A stretch of DNA of 64,000 nt. It comes from Candidatus Rifleibacteriota bacterium (GTDB lineage: Bacteria; Muiribacteriota; Ozemobacteria; Ozemobacterales; Ozemobacteraceae). The notes beneath the pieces are model-generated. The model worked only from the letters and a program-made list of their open reading frames with translations. It had not been told where the DNA came from and did not search any database. Shown piece after piece: positions 10,901 through 18,014 of this stretch (the first letter of the stretch is position 1; every line of letters starts with the position of its first letter). The position numbers and the translations under genes were made by a program. Where the stretch lies: positions 62,001 to 126,000 of the forward strand of contig JADFZL010000006.1 in assembly GCA_015232575.1 (NCBI GenBank). The letters are read 5' to 3'.

Positions 10901-11116
10901 GAAATGACAAAAGAGATAATTGACACCCTGGAACTTGACCCAGAGCTTATATCTGAAGAAATTAAAGATTTGTTATACAGAACAGCGATGAGTCTTGAAG
11001 AGAAAAAACTTTTCAAAGATGCATTGAAACTTTATGATCTCATCTGCAGTGCAGACATAAATTATCTTGATGCATTCGACCGTTCAGACAAACTCTACAG
11101 CCAGGTAAAACATTAA
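7904..11116 (+). CDS. Large membrane-spanning TPR protein, paralogue of the preceding gene
   Basis: 1070 residues: N-terminal hydrophobic segment (about 14-35), a short TPR block, a long Pro/Ser/Asp-rich linker (about 195-355), TPRs (about 360-530), one membrane helix (about 543-567), further TPRs (about 575-835), a second Pro/Ser/Lys-rich linker and a C-terminal TPR-like block to the end. The order of outer TPRs, helix, inner TPRs matches the preceding gene, so an ancient duplication and a shared complex are plausible inferences. The 105-bp gap before it holds CCACGGAATTT repeats. No enzymatic motif is visible. Confidence 0.72.
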   Translation: MENRYFVNIRLSKRIIVSAVLVFFLLFVQTKLFAQTSPDYSSLKKFLDAKMYTEAYAELLKCEINAKNHDPKLKKLKKDMLQLAKKEAVSRARVQKNDAVLFTVLADIDFNEALVDNGIKNITQAFSGNPNDITHYVFAKLLFMKGNINQSFDQMEKALHLNPASEAIFDDFQFVYHSRAYGVAAAKRLYSNTGFASRNTPVAPKSDVPVPPESPFQNDPTSQATAINPPPPDPDDPEPLPAPSQAIASPIKTVSTPMIDVNKPNQNISMLPDEIPDSPDDLDFKMPDLPQISIASANGSNSPITETLLDPNLASTSKPQITAVPKTDPNGLPDLSEFALTPDPLSAENASSSGASDPEDEKLKELEKLISNAKSKIKDGNLDEAETLLEKVLKANPENPAAKEFQTKISEIRTLEKNFKRGIAFYEQGNYDQAKDDLLKAYESDPKKYEQATFYIGKVLLLGTEKDLAKSREYFEKFLTLSGTDPELKRDVEWVIIGILADEENYSEAYKKFNEFVEREPEYSKNRETYKILKYRLWYRNFQTEILAGIGIFAGAFIMVFFLMFLPAIKYFTFDPLKKAKLAAESGDWSKAAQVAENALRGAKQPVQIERQFLEIAVEANFNLRNYFKCQDHARHLLSLFADNMIAWKYVAQACLKTNDTGDDAISMYETAYKNNPENTEYLEVLAKHYAVKKIYTVETMEVMENLMQINPANRDIAVALAEAYVQNKRMDEKSVGILQQALIQKPGNIPFKELLARTFSKLGKYQEASRECITVLNSNINNMGIHVVYTTCMKKMNMLDEAILRYEEFMKKFPGNPQITEILTGLRKDLEAMGGSVRDSSAAEISAFSEDMVDESIMELPDMPAKKTSSTKADVDSFIEPMPEDLFKKEKAVPIPDFLKKPGDQQQQKASEPAFSLKKTNKPSFQITPTSQTPAPKPKDQGTEQNSTQTNELSEARIKAAAKKWDDVVKLLSPMFATSRKRETGVLLGEAYLNLKSPEMTKEIIDTLELDPELISEEIKDLLYRTAMSLEEKKLFKDALKLYDLICSADINYLDAFDRSDKLYSQVKH

Positions 11117-11136
11117 CACAAGCATTTTTCCTTCTC

Positions 11137-11165
11137 TTGCGCATTTTTGGTTTAGCCATTATAAT
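11137..11165 (+). promoter_or_regulatory. Candidate sigma-70 promoter for the 30-residue-repeat protein
   Basis: TTGCGC, 17-base spacer, TATAAT, ending 72 bases before the ATG at 11238. The -10 is perfect and the -35 weak. Confidence 0.5.
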
Positions 11166-11237
11166 TGTTTAGACTATTCCCACTTAAACTTTAAAGTGAG
11201 GATTTAAAAAATATTTTTTTCAGGAGGAAGGTTTAAT

Positions 11238-12560
11238 ATGCGATTAACCAGGATTTCGATTGTTTTGCTGTGTATGGTATTATTTGCACAGGTTGTTTCA
11301 GCCAATCAGATGTTGATTGATGCCCGCAGACTTTGCGATCAGGGAAGCTTCCAGCAGGCGCTTGATATATTCATGGCTGTTCACAAACAGGGTGGAACTC
11401 CGGAAGAATTAAAGGAAGCAAGATATTTCATAGGTTTCTGCAAAGTTCGCCTTCAGGATTATTGGGGTGCCATATCGGCTTATGAAGCATTTCTTAATCA
11501 ATATGAGAATGCTCAATTAGCAGATGGTATCAGATTTATTCCAGATGCGATGTTTGTTCTGGCCAGAACACACGAACAGGTAAATCAGGTTCCTCAGGCA
11601 CTGGAAATTTACCGTCGCTGCATTGCAAAATTTCCGGGAAATGATTTTGCAAACAAGAGCCGCGAACGCCTGAATCTTCTTTCAAACAGTGCTCAGGTAA
11701 TTGAAGACATCATCAGAATGGCAAAAGCTGCTCCAACTTATGCACAGCAGGATCAGATTCTTATTGATGGTTTATCAAGAGCAACCAATGGCCGCGACGT
11801 AATGAGACTTGCACAAGCCGCAGGTACAAATCAGGGAACTGATCATATTTGCAAAGCTGGCGCCAGACTTTGTCTGAATGCCGACGAGGCAATCAACCTT
11901 GCCAAGGTTACAGCAACTTATGCAGCTCAGGATGAAGTTTGTATTATCTGCATCAATGTCTGTGCAAATGGAAATGACGTTGCTCGCCTTGCCAAAGCAG
12001 CAGGAACAACTGCAGGAACAGATCGTGTTTGCATTTCAGGTGTAGTACGCTGCCAGTCAGTTAATGAAGTTATTGCTGTAGCTAAAGCTACAGGATCTTA
12101 TGCTGCCCAGGATCAGGTGCTTCTCGCCGGAGTAAGATGGATAAGAACATACAATGATGCAACACTCCTTGCAAACGCAGCCTCAAGTTATGCAACAACC
12201 CAGAGAATACTTGATGAAGCCAGAAAAATTCTTGGCGGAACACCGAACTACAGTATGAATACTATGGGAATTCAGATGTCAGTTAAAACTGCAGATAAAT
12301 CAGAAGGAAAAACTGAAAAGGGAAAAACCGGAAACAAACCAGTAGTAAAAGCAAATACAGTTGATCCGTTTGAAAATCATAAAGTTGACAAGGACAAAAT
12401 TTCAAGAGTTGAAAGATTTCTTGATTCAGTCAAAAAAATGTCAAAAGTTGATGAAAGCAGAAGCAGTTTGAAACCAGCCGACCTTTCTCTTGAAGTCATT
12501 AAAGACGCAATGAAAGACTTCAACAAGAAAAAATCCTTCGGCAAGGCCCACACTTTTTAA
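11238..12560 (+). CDS. Secreted TPR protein with 30-residue tandem repeats
   Basis: 440 residues: signal peptide (about 1-22, ending VVSA), two to three TPR-like helices (about 25-150), then five exact 30-residue repeats plus a partial sixth (residues 162-332), and a Lys-rich C-terminal tail. Each unit follows the scheme A-x-A-A-x-T-x4-D-x-I/V-L/C with a hydrophobic residue at position 30, and reads as a two-helix repeat. The same unit occurs in the minus-strand gene at 15302-16120. I do not recognise the repeat as a named family. The start is supported by AGGAGG 10 bases upstream. Confidence 0.75.
   Translation: MRLTRISIVLLCMVLFAQVVSANQMLIDARRLCDQGSFQQALDIFMAVHKQGGTPEELKEARYFIGFCKVRLQDYWGAISAYEAFLNQYENAQLADGIRFIPDAMFVLARTHEQVNQVPQALEIYRRCIAKFPGNDFANKSRERLNLLSNSAQVIEDIIRMAKAAPTYAQQDQILIDGLSRATNGRDVMRLAQAAGTNQGTDHICKAGARLCLNADEAINLAKVTATYAAQDEVCIICINVCANGNDVARLAKAAGTTAGTDRVCISGVVRCQSVNEVIAVAKATGSYAAQDQVLLAGVRWIRTYNDATLLANAASSYATTQRILDEARKILGGTPNYSMNTMGIQMSVKTADKSEGKTEKGKTGNKPVVKANTVDPFENHKVDKDKISRVERFLDSVKKMSKVDESRSSLKPADLSLEVIKDAMKDFNKKKSFGKAHTF
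11721..12233 (+). repeat. 30-residue (90-bp) protein repeat, 5.7 copies
   Basis: Units begin at 11721, 11811, 11901, 11991, 12081 and 12171. They start AKAAPTYAQQD, AQAAGTNQGTD, AKVTATYAAQD, AKAAGTTAGTD, AKATGSYAAQD and ANAASSYATTQ. Odd units read TYAAQD-like and even ones TNQGTD-like, so the array may have grown by 60-residue steps. The period is exact in protein, but the DNA has diverged, so this is an old, selected repeat. Confidence 0.85.
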
Positions 12561-12606
12561 GAGGGGGCACGCGCCCCCTCTCGGGGGTCGAACAAGTTCG
12601 ACCCCC
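12561..12606 (+). terminator. Double hairpin directly after the stop codon
   Basis: Two GC-rich hairpins lie back to back: GAGGGGGC / GCCCCCTC (12561-12568, 12573-12580), then GGGGGTCGAAC / GTTCGACCCCC (12583-12593, 12596-12606). No T run follows, so this may protect the 3' end rather than act as a classic terminator. Confidence 0.5.
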
Positions 12607-12620
12607 TCACTCCCCGCGGT

Positions 12621-12795
12621 CGAGCACTTTGTGCTCTCCGATGTATTCGGCACCATTCAGCAGAAACAACTTCGAGCACTTTGTGCTCTCCGATGTATTC
12701 GGCACCATTCAGCAGAAACAACTTCGAGCACTTTGTGCTCTCCGATGCATTCGGCACCATTCAGTGGACACAACTTCGAGCACTTTGTGTCTTTG
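12621..12795. repeat. 52-bp tandem repeat with embedded hairpins
   Basis: Units begin at 12621, 12673, 12725 and 12777, the last one partial. Each carries GAGCAC-TTT-GTGCTC, a perfect 6-bp hairpin. Complete units also hold CCGA-N5-TCGG, a second small hairpin. Copies one and two are almost identical. There are no spacers, so this is not a CRISPR array. Short open frames across it are by-products of the repeat. Confidence 0.85.
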
Positions 12796-12845
12796 GAGCG
12801 CGCGGAGCAAGCGGTCTAGCTTTCTTAATTAAACTTAGTTAAAGC

Positions 12846-12890
12846 AAAAATCGGGGTTTTGATATCCAATCAAAATCCCGATTTTTATTT
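12846..12890. terminator. Strong intrinsic terminator
   Basis: An 18-bp stem with one G-T pair: 12846-12863 with 12869-12886, loop ATCCA, followed by T-rich sequence. It is A-rich on one side and T-rich on the other, so it could act in both directions. It lies 285 bp past the preceding stop, after the 52-bp repeats, implying that the repeats are transcribed. Confidence 0.75.
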
Positions 12891-12949
12891 TAGAACCTGC
12901 CAATCTAATTTTAAACCATCCCAACTAAATCAACCCAACCCACCCTTCC

Positions 12950-13120
12950 AATCTTTCCAATCTTTCCAATCTTTCATTCTTTTCAATCTTTTAAGTCTTT
13001 TAAATCTGCGTAATCTGCGGACAGCTTTAAATCTTGAATCTTGAATCTTGAAGAATCTTGAAAAATCTTGAATCTTTTAAATCTTGTTACTCTTTTCAAT
13101 CTGCAGACAAAGCACAAACT
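12950..13120. repeat. Microsatellite-like intergenic repeats
   Basis: Runs of AATCTTTCC, AATCTTGA and TCTGCGTAATCTGCGGACAG. The last is the inverted form of the CTGTCCGCAGATT word seen at 19-31, 53650-53710 and 63164-63176. Confidence 0.7.
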
Positions 13121-13126
13121 ATTTCC

Positions 13127-13330
13127 TTATGGAATTAGTCCGATTTTATTCTGTCGAATGAATACTTTCTGATTTTTTCTGCTTCTAGCGGCGGGTTTTC
13201 CCCACCATGGCAGAGGTTCACGCAAATTCTTTCTGAGGTTAGGTTCATTCTGAAAAGGGTTCTTAGTATTATTATCCTGCACTTCAGTATCCTTTCCGGC
13301 ATTCAGCCGATTTTTAATTTTTCCCAGCAA
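13127..13330 (-). CDS. Possible small basic protein, uncertain
   Basis: A 67-codon minus-strand frame (LGKIKNRLNAGKDTEVQD at the start, KVFIRQNKIGLIP at the end) has protein-like composition and ends just before CTGTCCGCAGATT-type repeats, which in this window tend to follow stop codons. Against it, the only start is TTG with a purine run one base away, and an ATG with better context lies upstream in another frame, which could mean a frameshifted remnant. No family is recognised. Confidence 0.22.
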   Translation of the reverse strand: MLGKIKNRLNAGKDTEVQDNNTKNPFQNEPNLRKNLREPLPWWGKPAARSRKNQKVFIRQNKIGLIP

Positions 13331-13449
13331 TCCCTTTCAATCGGCATTTCCCCAAGTTTTTTTAATACCCCTTTCCAAATCAATTATCACGAGAAAAAGA
13401 TTTTCCGTACATAATTTATTAAATATTTTATTCATATTTAATAAAAAAC

Positions 13450-13478
13450 TTGCATTAATAAAAAAAATAATGTTAGAT
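13450..13478 (+). promoter_or_regulatory. Candidate promoter abutting the start codon at 13486
   Basis: TTGCAT, 17-base spacer, TTAGAT with TG just upstream (extended -10). The -10 ends 7 bases before ATG, so transcription would begin at or next to the start codon and the mRNA would be leaderless. No Shine-Dalgarno sequence is present. Confidence 0.45.
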
Positions 13479-13485
13479 TTGTACT

Positions 13486-13818
13486 ATGCCGATAACACCT
13501 GTAGAAGCAAAAGTAACCTTTCTTGCAAAGCCAGAAGCAAGCCGTCTCAGAGAGCAGGAAAAGCTCCATGAGCAGGGTGATGCTGCGCAGCTTGTTCAGA
13601 ACAAAGATAAGATTCAGGAAAAAGTTGAGACTGTACAACAATCTCAGAATACTGAAGGCAAGGTAATCAAGAAAGATGACGAAGAGAAAGAAAAAGGCGA
13701 ATTAAAAAAGAAAAAGCAAAATGCCCAGAATAAAGAGGAAGAAGCTAAAGAAGATGCTCCGCCTGAACTTCCTGACCCCGAAAAAAAACGCGGGTTCAAG
13801 ATTGATATCAAGGCTTAA
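13486..13818 (+). CDS. Small highly charged protein of unknown function
   Basis: 110 residues, very rich in Lys, Glu and Gln, with a KKDDEEKEKGELKKKKQNAQ-type central tract and predicted coiled coil or disorder. There is no signal peptide or membrane segment, so it is probably cytoplasmic. The N terminus MPITPVEAKVTFL and the C terminus PDPEKKRGFKIDIKA look more ordered. No Shine-Dalgarno precedes the ATG and a promoter-like element abuts it, suggesting leaderless translation. It overlaps the next gene by about 17 bp if that gene starts at TTG 13802. No family is recognised. Confidence 0.6.
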   Translation: MPITPVEAKVTFLAKPEASRLREQEKLHEQGDAAQLVQNKDKIQEKVETVQQSQNTEGKVIKKDDEEKEKGELKKKKQNAQNKEEEAKEDAPPELPDPEKKRGFKIDIKA

Positions 13819-15211
13819 TTCCGGAATTCTGTTTCTCGTGTTTTATCTTTTCTGTACTATTCATCTTCATGCTTATTCCAGCGATGAAGCCAGAATTTCA
13901 AACCGTGCAGGAATTCAAAAAGCTGCTTCTGGCGACTGGGAAGGCGCCATCGACCTGTTCAGACGCGCCAGGGCAATTTCGCCGGGTGACGAAACAACAC
14001 TTGCAAACCTTGCCAGCGCATACAATAACCTGGGAGTTAAACTCTGCAGAAACGAGCAATATCGGGATGCAGTAGCTTGCTTTCTGAATGCGAAAAAAAT
14101 TAAGCCGGAAGACCTTGATATGCGTTTCAATCTACTTTCCGCGCTTGTAATGATACGTGATTCAGAGAGAATTGAAATGGAATCAGGAGAAATCCTTGCT
14201 CTTCGACCGAATGACAGCAATGTTATTCTGAAAGTTGCCAGCGCATTTTCAAAAGTCGAAGATGATGAATCAGCCAGAAATCTGCTAGAAAAAATCCTCG
14301 TAAATTCCCCTGAAAACCCAAAAGCGTTGTACCAGATTGGGCAATTATGTTACAAACAGGGAAACACCACAGACGCAAAGTTCTATCTTGAACAGGCCAG
14401 AGAAAATTCGCCAGGACACGCTTCTGCGTGTCTGCTGCTAAAAAAGATTGAACGTGAAGATAAAATTGAATCAAAATATTTAAAAGAACGCAGCATAAAC
14501 TTTACTCTCACTTATTGTGAACAGATTTCTTCCGAGCTTGCACAATCAATTCTTGAAGTTCTTGAAAATGCATATACTAAAGTCGGTGAATTCATCGGAT
14601 TCTATCCAGCTCAACGCACTGAAGTTATTGTATACACTCCGCATGAATTTTCGGAAGTCAGCACCCTGCCCTATTGGGCTGGCGGACTGTATGACGGCAA
14701 ACTCAGAATTCCGGTTTTTCCAAATCAGGCTACCATTGGAAACCTTCAAAAAGTCGTATTTCATGAATATTGCCATCACATCGTAAATATTCTTTCAGCA
14801 GGAAAATGTCCATTATGGCTGAATGAGGGGCTGGCACAACTTGCTGAAGGCACGAATCCTGAAAAAGCACGAACTCTTCTTGAACCATACAGTTCAGAAA
14901 AAATCATTCCTCTTACTAAAATGAATGAGAATTTCCCTGACACTGAAGATAGAAAAAACGTAGAAAGACTTTATGCCCAGTCTCTCGTTGCAACAGGAAT
15001 TCTGATAGCAGACAATGGAATAGATTCAGTCAGAAACGTTCTTAAAGCGCTTGCAAAAAGAGATAAACTTGAAGACGCATTATTTCGCTTCACATCACAG
15101 GACATCAGAAGCCTTGAAGAAAAACTTTACTCCGCAATCGAAACTTCAGACTTTTTCTCTGCCTCCAACAACAAAATGACACCTGACCTTGAGGAATCAA
15201 TTCTGGAATAA
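13802..15211 (+). CDS. Secreted TPR metallopeptidase (peptidase MA-like)
   Basis: From a TTG at 13802 the protein has 469 residues and begins with a good signal peptide (ISRLNSGILFLVFYLFCTI, then LHA). ATGs at 13721 and 13754 would add a basic leader overlapping the previous gene by 65-98 bp, so I prefer TTG. TPRs cover about 25-215. The C-terminal half has the zinc motif HEYCH (residues 321-325) and a downstream NEGLAQ whose Glu342 is the likely third ligand, typical of gluzincins of the peptidase-MA group. The substrate is unknown. It is probably periplasmic. Confidence 0.75.
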   Translation: MISRLNSGILFLVFYLFCTIHLHAYSSDEARISNRAGIQKAASGDWEGAIDLFRRARAISPGDETTLANLASAYNNLGVKLCRNEQYRDAVACFLNAKKIKPEDLDMRFNLLSALVMIRDSERIEMESGEILALRPNDSNVILKVASAFSKVEDDESARNLLEKILVNSPENPKALYQIGQLCYKQGNTTDAKFYLEQARENSPGHASACLLLKKIEREDKIESKYLKERSINFTLTYCEQISSELAQSILEVLENAYTKVGEFIGFYPAQRTEVIVYTPHEFSEVSTLPYWAGGLYDGKLRIPVFPNQATIGNLQKVVFHEYCHHIVNILSAGKCPLWLNEGLAQLAEGTNPEKARTLLEPYSSEKIIPLTKMNENFPDTEDRKNVERLYAQSLVATGILIADNGIDSVRNVLKALAKRDKLEDALFRFTSQDIRSLEEKLYSAIETSDFFSASNNKMTPDLEESILE

Positions 15212-15234
15212 CTTCCATCTAATCGCTAAAGCAC

Positions 15235-15270
15235 AAAGGCACAGAGATATTTGATATTCTCTGTGCCTTT
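15235..15270. terminator. Hairpin between convergent genes
   Basis: A perfect 13-bp stem AAAGGCACAGAGA / TCTCTGTGCCTTT (15235-15247, 15258-15270). There is no T run. It sits between converging stops at 15211 and 15302 and could block read-through from both sides. Confidence 0.5.
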
Positions 15271-15301
15271 GATATCATGTCAAATAATGGTATGAGTCAG
15301 A

Positions 15302-16120
15302 TCAATAGTGCCTGTAACCAATCTGATAAATACGACTTCTTGTTGAAGAATAATAAGCGTTTGCCGCAAGGCGTTCTGTCTCATAGGTAGAAACAGAATA
15401 ATATGCTCCCTGAATTAATATTTCATCGTGAATGGTTCTTGTCGGAGCAGCAATTGCAAACCTGATTGCACTATCAACGTTTCTTACTGTTGCAATACCA
15501 CGTTTCAAAATGGTGTCTTTGGTGCTGTTATAATACGCCGCATTTGAAAGTCTGATAAAATCATCTGTATAGACAGCATAGGACAATGCACTTAAAAGAA
15601 TCCGATCTCTTTCTGACCTTGTGGAAGCTGAATACGCCAGACTGATAGCGCTGTCAACTGAAGTTACATAAGGATATGACGGATAGGGATCTGTTGGATA
15701 AGTAGGATAAGGAACTGTTGGGTAGGTCGGATACGGATCTGTCGATGGGTAGGGATTTGTTGGATAGGTTGGATAAGGATCTGTCGATGGGTAAGGATTT
15801 GATGGATATGTTGGATAAGGATTTGATGGATAAGTCGGGTATGGATCTGTTGATGGATAGGAAGGAGTAGATGGGTACGGATCAGTGCCTCCTGAGTATC
15901 CACCGTTGGAACTACCGGTTGGAGGATAAGGATCTGTGCCACCCGAATATCCGCCACTATAACTTCCAGAATTACCACTTGAATATGGATCGGTCCCAGA
16001 ATTCTGAGATCTGATGCCGACACTTATACTAGCATTGTCAGCGAAGGGGTTTTCCGCATAAAGCGGGCATGCAAGGCAAAACAACACTATCCCCAGGGAA
16101 AGAACTGATCTTCCAGTCAT
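15302..16120 (-). CDS. Secreted Pro/Tyr-rich protein with C-terminal 30-residue repeats
   Basis: 272 residues: signal peptide (about 1-22), a Ser/Gly-rich stretch, a Pro-Tyr-Thr array built from DPYPTYPTNPYPS-like units (about 65-150), then three 30-residue repeats plus a 21-residue partial one (residues 162-272). These are the same repeats as in the plus-strand gene at 11238-12560. The protein lacks the TPR part of that relative and has an extended Pro-rich arm instead, like a surface or wall-spanning protein. AGGAGGG lies just upstream of the ATG. The function is unknown. Confidence 0.72.
   Translation of the reverse strand: MTGRSVLSLGIVLFCLACPLYAENPFADNASISVGIRSQNSGTDPYSSGNSGSYSGGYSGGTDPYPPTGSSNGGYSGGTDPYPSTPSYPSTDPYPTYPSNPYPTYPSNPYPSTDPYPTYPTNPYPSTDPYPTYPTVPYPTYPTDPYPSYPYVTSVDSAISLAYSASTRSERDRILLSALSYAVYTDDFIRLSNAAYYNSTKDTILKRGIATVRNVDSAIRFAIAAPTRTIHDEILIQGAYYSVSTYETERLAANAYYSSTRSRIYQIGYRHY
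15305..15637 (-). repeat. 30-residue protein repeat, 3.7 copies, second locus
   Basis: Units start AYSASTRSERD, SNAAYYNSTKD, AIAAPTRTIHD and AANAYYSSTRS at residues 162, 192, 222 and 252. Position 11 Asp, position 14 Leu or Tyr and position 30 Leu or Phe match the units at 11721-12233. Confidence 0.85.
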
Positions 16121-16178
16121 AATTACCCTCCTGAAAAAATTACCCGTACAATTATCTTAATTTAAAACTCTGACTTAT

Positions 16179-16184
16179 ATTATA
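16179..16184 (-). promoter_or_regulatory. Extended -10 element for the gene starting at 16120
   Basis: The minus strand reads TGGTATAAT, a perfect extended -10, 58 bases upstream of the start codon. No convincing -35 was found. Confidence 0.4.
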
Positions 16185-16306
16185 CCACTGCAGAAAGATA
16201 AAGTTTTTAAGATTTTTTATTTCAGCATAATAAATGTAAAAGCAGCTTCGGGCCGCTTAAATACAATGCTGCTGGAAGCCGCTTCATTAATTTACCTGAA
16301 TTTAAT

Positions 16307-16873
16307 TTATTTTCCGGGTTTTTCAGATTTCTGGGAATTAAGTTCTATGACTTTTTTATAACAATTTTCTGCTTCAGCTGCTTTCCCTGCTTTTTTATAG
16401 GAATTTCCAAGAAGAAGCATCATTCTGGATGCCATACCCGGATTAGTATCCTTTATCTTTTCTAGTCCTTCCTTAACTATAGCCTCAGCGTCTGAAAATC
16501 TATCTTTCGAAATGTATATTTCCGCAATAGTAATATACACATTTCCAAGATGCATTAAAACCTTTGGATCATCTTTTAAATCTGAAGAATTAGACAATTC
16601 AAGAATTTTTTTCAGATTAGCGATCGCTTCATCTATCTTCCCTTGTTCAACATACAGATCTGCAAGATTTTTGTAGGCTTCAGCAGTATTTTTCATCGCA
16701 CCAATTTTTTCGCGTTTTTCTTTTTCCTTCTCTCTTTCTTCTGGATCAATGTTCATTTTGCCCTGTTTAAGTCCTTTTCCAGGAGGCGGAAATTCCGGCT
16801 GGGCAAATAACGTCACGCTGAAAACAACAAAAAGTACAACAGCAGAAAATCTGATAAGTTTTGAGAAACTCAT
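16307..16873 (-). CDS. Secreted TPR protein of the sigma-factor operon
   Basis: 188 residues: signal peptide (about 1-25, ending LFAQ), a Pro/Gly-rich then Glu/Lys-rich linker, and three to four TPRs (about 55-180). Its start overlaps the stop of the putative anti-sigma gene by 4 bp (ATGA), so the three genes are co-translated. It is probably a periplasmic partner of the anti-sigma factor's outer domain or part of its sensing complex, which is an inference from position only. Confidence 0.7.
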   Translation of the reverse strand: MSFSKLIRFSAVVLFVVFSVTLFAQPEFPPPGKGLKQGKMNIDPEEREKEKEKREKIGAMKNTAEAYKNLADLYVEQGKIDEAIANLKKILELSNSSDLKDDPKVLMHLGNVYITIAEIYISKDRFSDAEAIVKEGLEKIKDTNPGMASRMMLLLGNSYKKAGKAAEAENCYKKVIELNSQKSEKPGK

Positions 16874-17451
16874 GTTTTCTCCTCCTCGAGAAATGAATAT
16901 TTTGAAGGTTCCCCGTCAAGGAAACTCCATTCCGTTTTTTCAATAAAACTGGTATTTGAAGAAGACAATTCTTCTGAATTATCAGTCTCTACATCATCGA
17001 CAGAAACGAAACAATAATCTTTTTCATCAGAGCGATCAGGCAATTGAGAAACCAAGTCTTCAGTAAACAGTTCATTATTGTATGCGCCTGATTCCGTTAA
17101 AAAAGAATACTGGAACCGTTGATTTTTTTCTGCAGGAATATCATTCGAAACACCTGTTACAGCAAGATAAATCAAACAGGTAACCAGGCCGGCATTAAAA
17201 AACATTTTCAAAAGATAAATATAATCAGAAAGCCAACTCGTGTTTCGATCTGGAGAAAGCTCAACAAAAGGTGGGGGCTTAATAAGTTCAATTTCGGCTA
17301 TCGCCGGGAAAGGTTTGGCAATACTCTCTGAGAGCCATTCAGAACATTCCCTGCATTTTTCAAGATGTTTCATTGTTTCATCAGATAAATTGTCTGATGC
17401 TTTTTCTGAAGCATGACAGAGCAATTCATTTCGTGCTGAAGAGCAATTCAT
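16870..17451 (-). CDS. Putative anti-sigma factor with zinc-finger-like N terminus
   Basis: 193 residues. The N terminus holds HLEKCRECSEW, an HxxxCxxC motif typical of zinc-binding anti-sigma domains (zf-HC2). One membrane helix (about 84-106, FFNAGLVTCLIYLAVTGV) is followed by an acidic Ser/Glu-rich extracytoplasmic tail containing three short similar motifs (FQYSFLTE, EWSFLDGE, KYSFLEEE). It overlaps the ECF sigma gene by 4 bp. The expected role is to hold the sigma factor at the membrane until a signal releases it. Confidence 0.75.
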   Translation of the reverse strand: MNCSSARNELLCHASEKASDNLSDETMKHLEKCRECSEWLSESIAKPFPAIAEIELIKPPPFVELSPDRNTSWLSDYIYLLKMFFNAGLVTCLIYLAVTGVSNDIPAEKNQRFQYSFLTESGAYNNELFTEDLVSQLPDRSDEKDYCFVSVDDVETDNSEELSSSNTSFIEKTEWSFLDGEPSKYSFLEEEKT

Positions 17452-18014
17452 TTTTTCCCTCCAATCGATAAAGAATCAGATAATTCACTTTCTGCCCCGA
17501 GAATGATCTGCTCAATTTTCTTTCTGGCTCTGAATAGAATTATTTTTACATTACTTTCCGAACAATCTGTTACCTGCGCTATTTCACAACAACTCAGATC
17601 ATCGCGATAGTACATCAGAATCATTGATTTCTCTCTCTGGTCAAGAATTTTCAACGCTTCCTCAACAAGCAGCTTTCTTTCAACATTATCTGCAAAAGAA
17701 CTTGTACATTCATGCAATTCAGAAGATTCGTTCAACAATGTATTTTCTGCTTTTCTTTCTGACCTTTTGTGAATTGCTGTCCGGTAGAGTATCGTATATA
17801 GCCAGGTTTTCAGTCTTGATTTTCCCTCGAAACCACCAATTGCTTTAAAAGCAGCTTCAAACGTCTCCTGCAGAACATCTTCAGCAAGGCTTCTGTCGTT
17901 TAATATTCTAATTGCAACTGTAAAGAGGTAACCGGCAAATAATTCATATATCCGGGCAAAACCTTCCCTGCGCCCTTCTTTAGCAAGTATTATTGCTTCC
18001 TGTTCGTTCATCAT
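17448..18014 (-). CDS. ECF-type RNA polymerase sigma factor (RpoE-like)
   Basis: 188 residues, normal for group IV sigma factors. Region 2 is seen in YELFAGYLFTVAIRILN and AEDVLQETF (about 22-60). Region 4 is seen in LDQREKSMILMYYRDDLS and SESNVKIILFRARKKI (about 125-172), with the HTH in the latter. It is the first gene of a minus-strand operon with an anti-sigma and a secreted TPR protein, each overlapping by 4 bp. Autoregulation is usual for such operons, but I could not identify its promoter. Confidence 0.9.
   Translation of the reverse strand: MMNEQEAIILAKEGRREGFARIYELFAGYLFTVAIRILNDRSLAEDVLQETFEAAFKAIGGFEGKSRLKTWLYTILYRTAIHKRSERKAENTLLNESSELHECTSSFADNVERKLLVEEALKILDQREKSMILMYYRDDLSCCEIAQVTDCSESNVKIILFRARKKIEQIILGAESELSDSLSIGGKK

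Noticed and set aside
12621..12795. Possible CRISPR array
   Set aside because: Units are contiguous at 52 bp without unique spacers, and there are no cas genes.
12629..12832. Short plus-strand open frames over the 52-bp repeats
   Set aside because: They translate the repeat itself, lack ribosome sites and end in unrelated sequence.
13721..13801. Upstream ATG starts for the TPR metallopeptidase
   Set aside because: They would place a basic stretch before the signal peptide and overlap the preceding gene by up to 98 bp; TTG 13802 gives a standard signal peptide.
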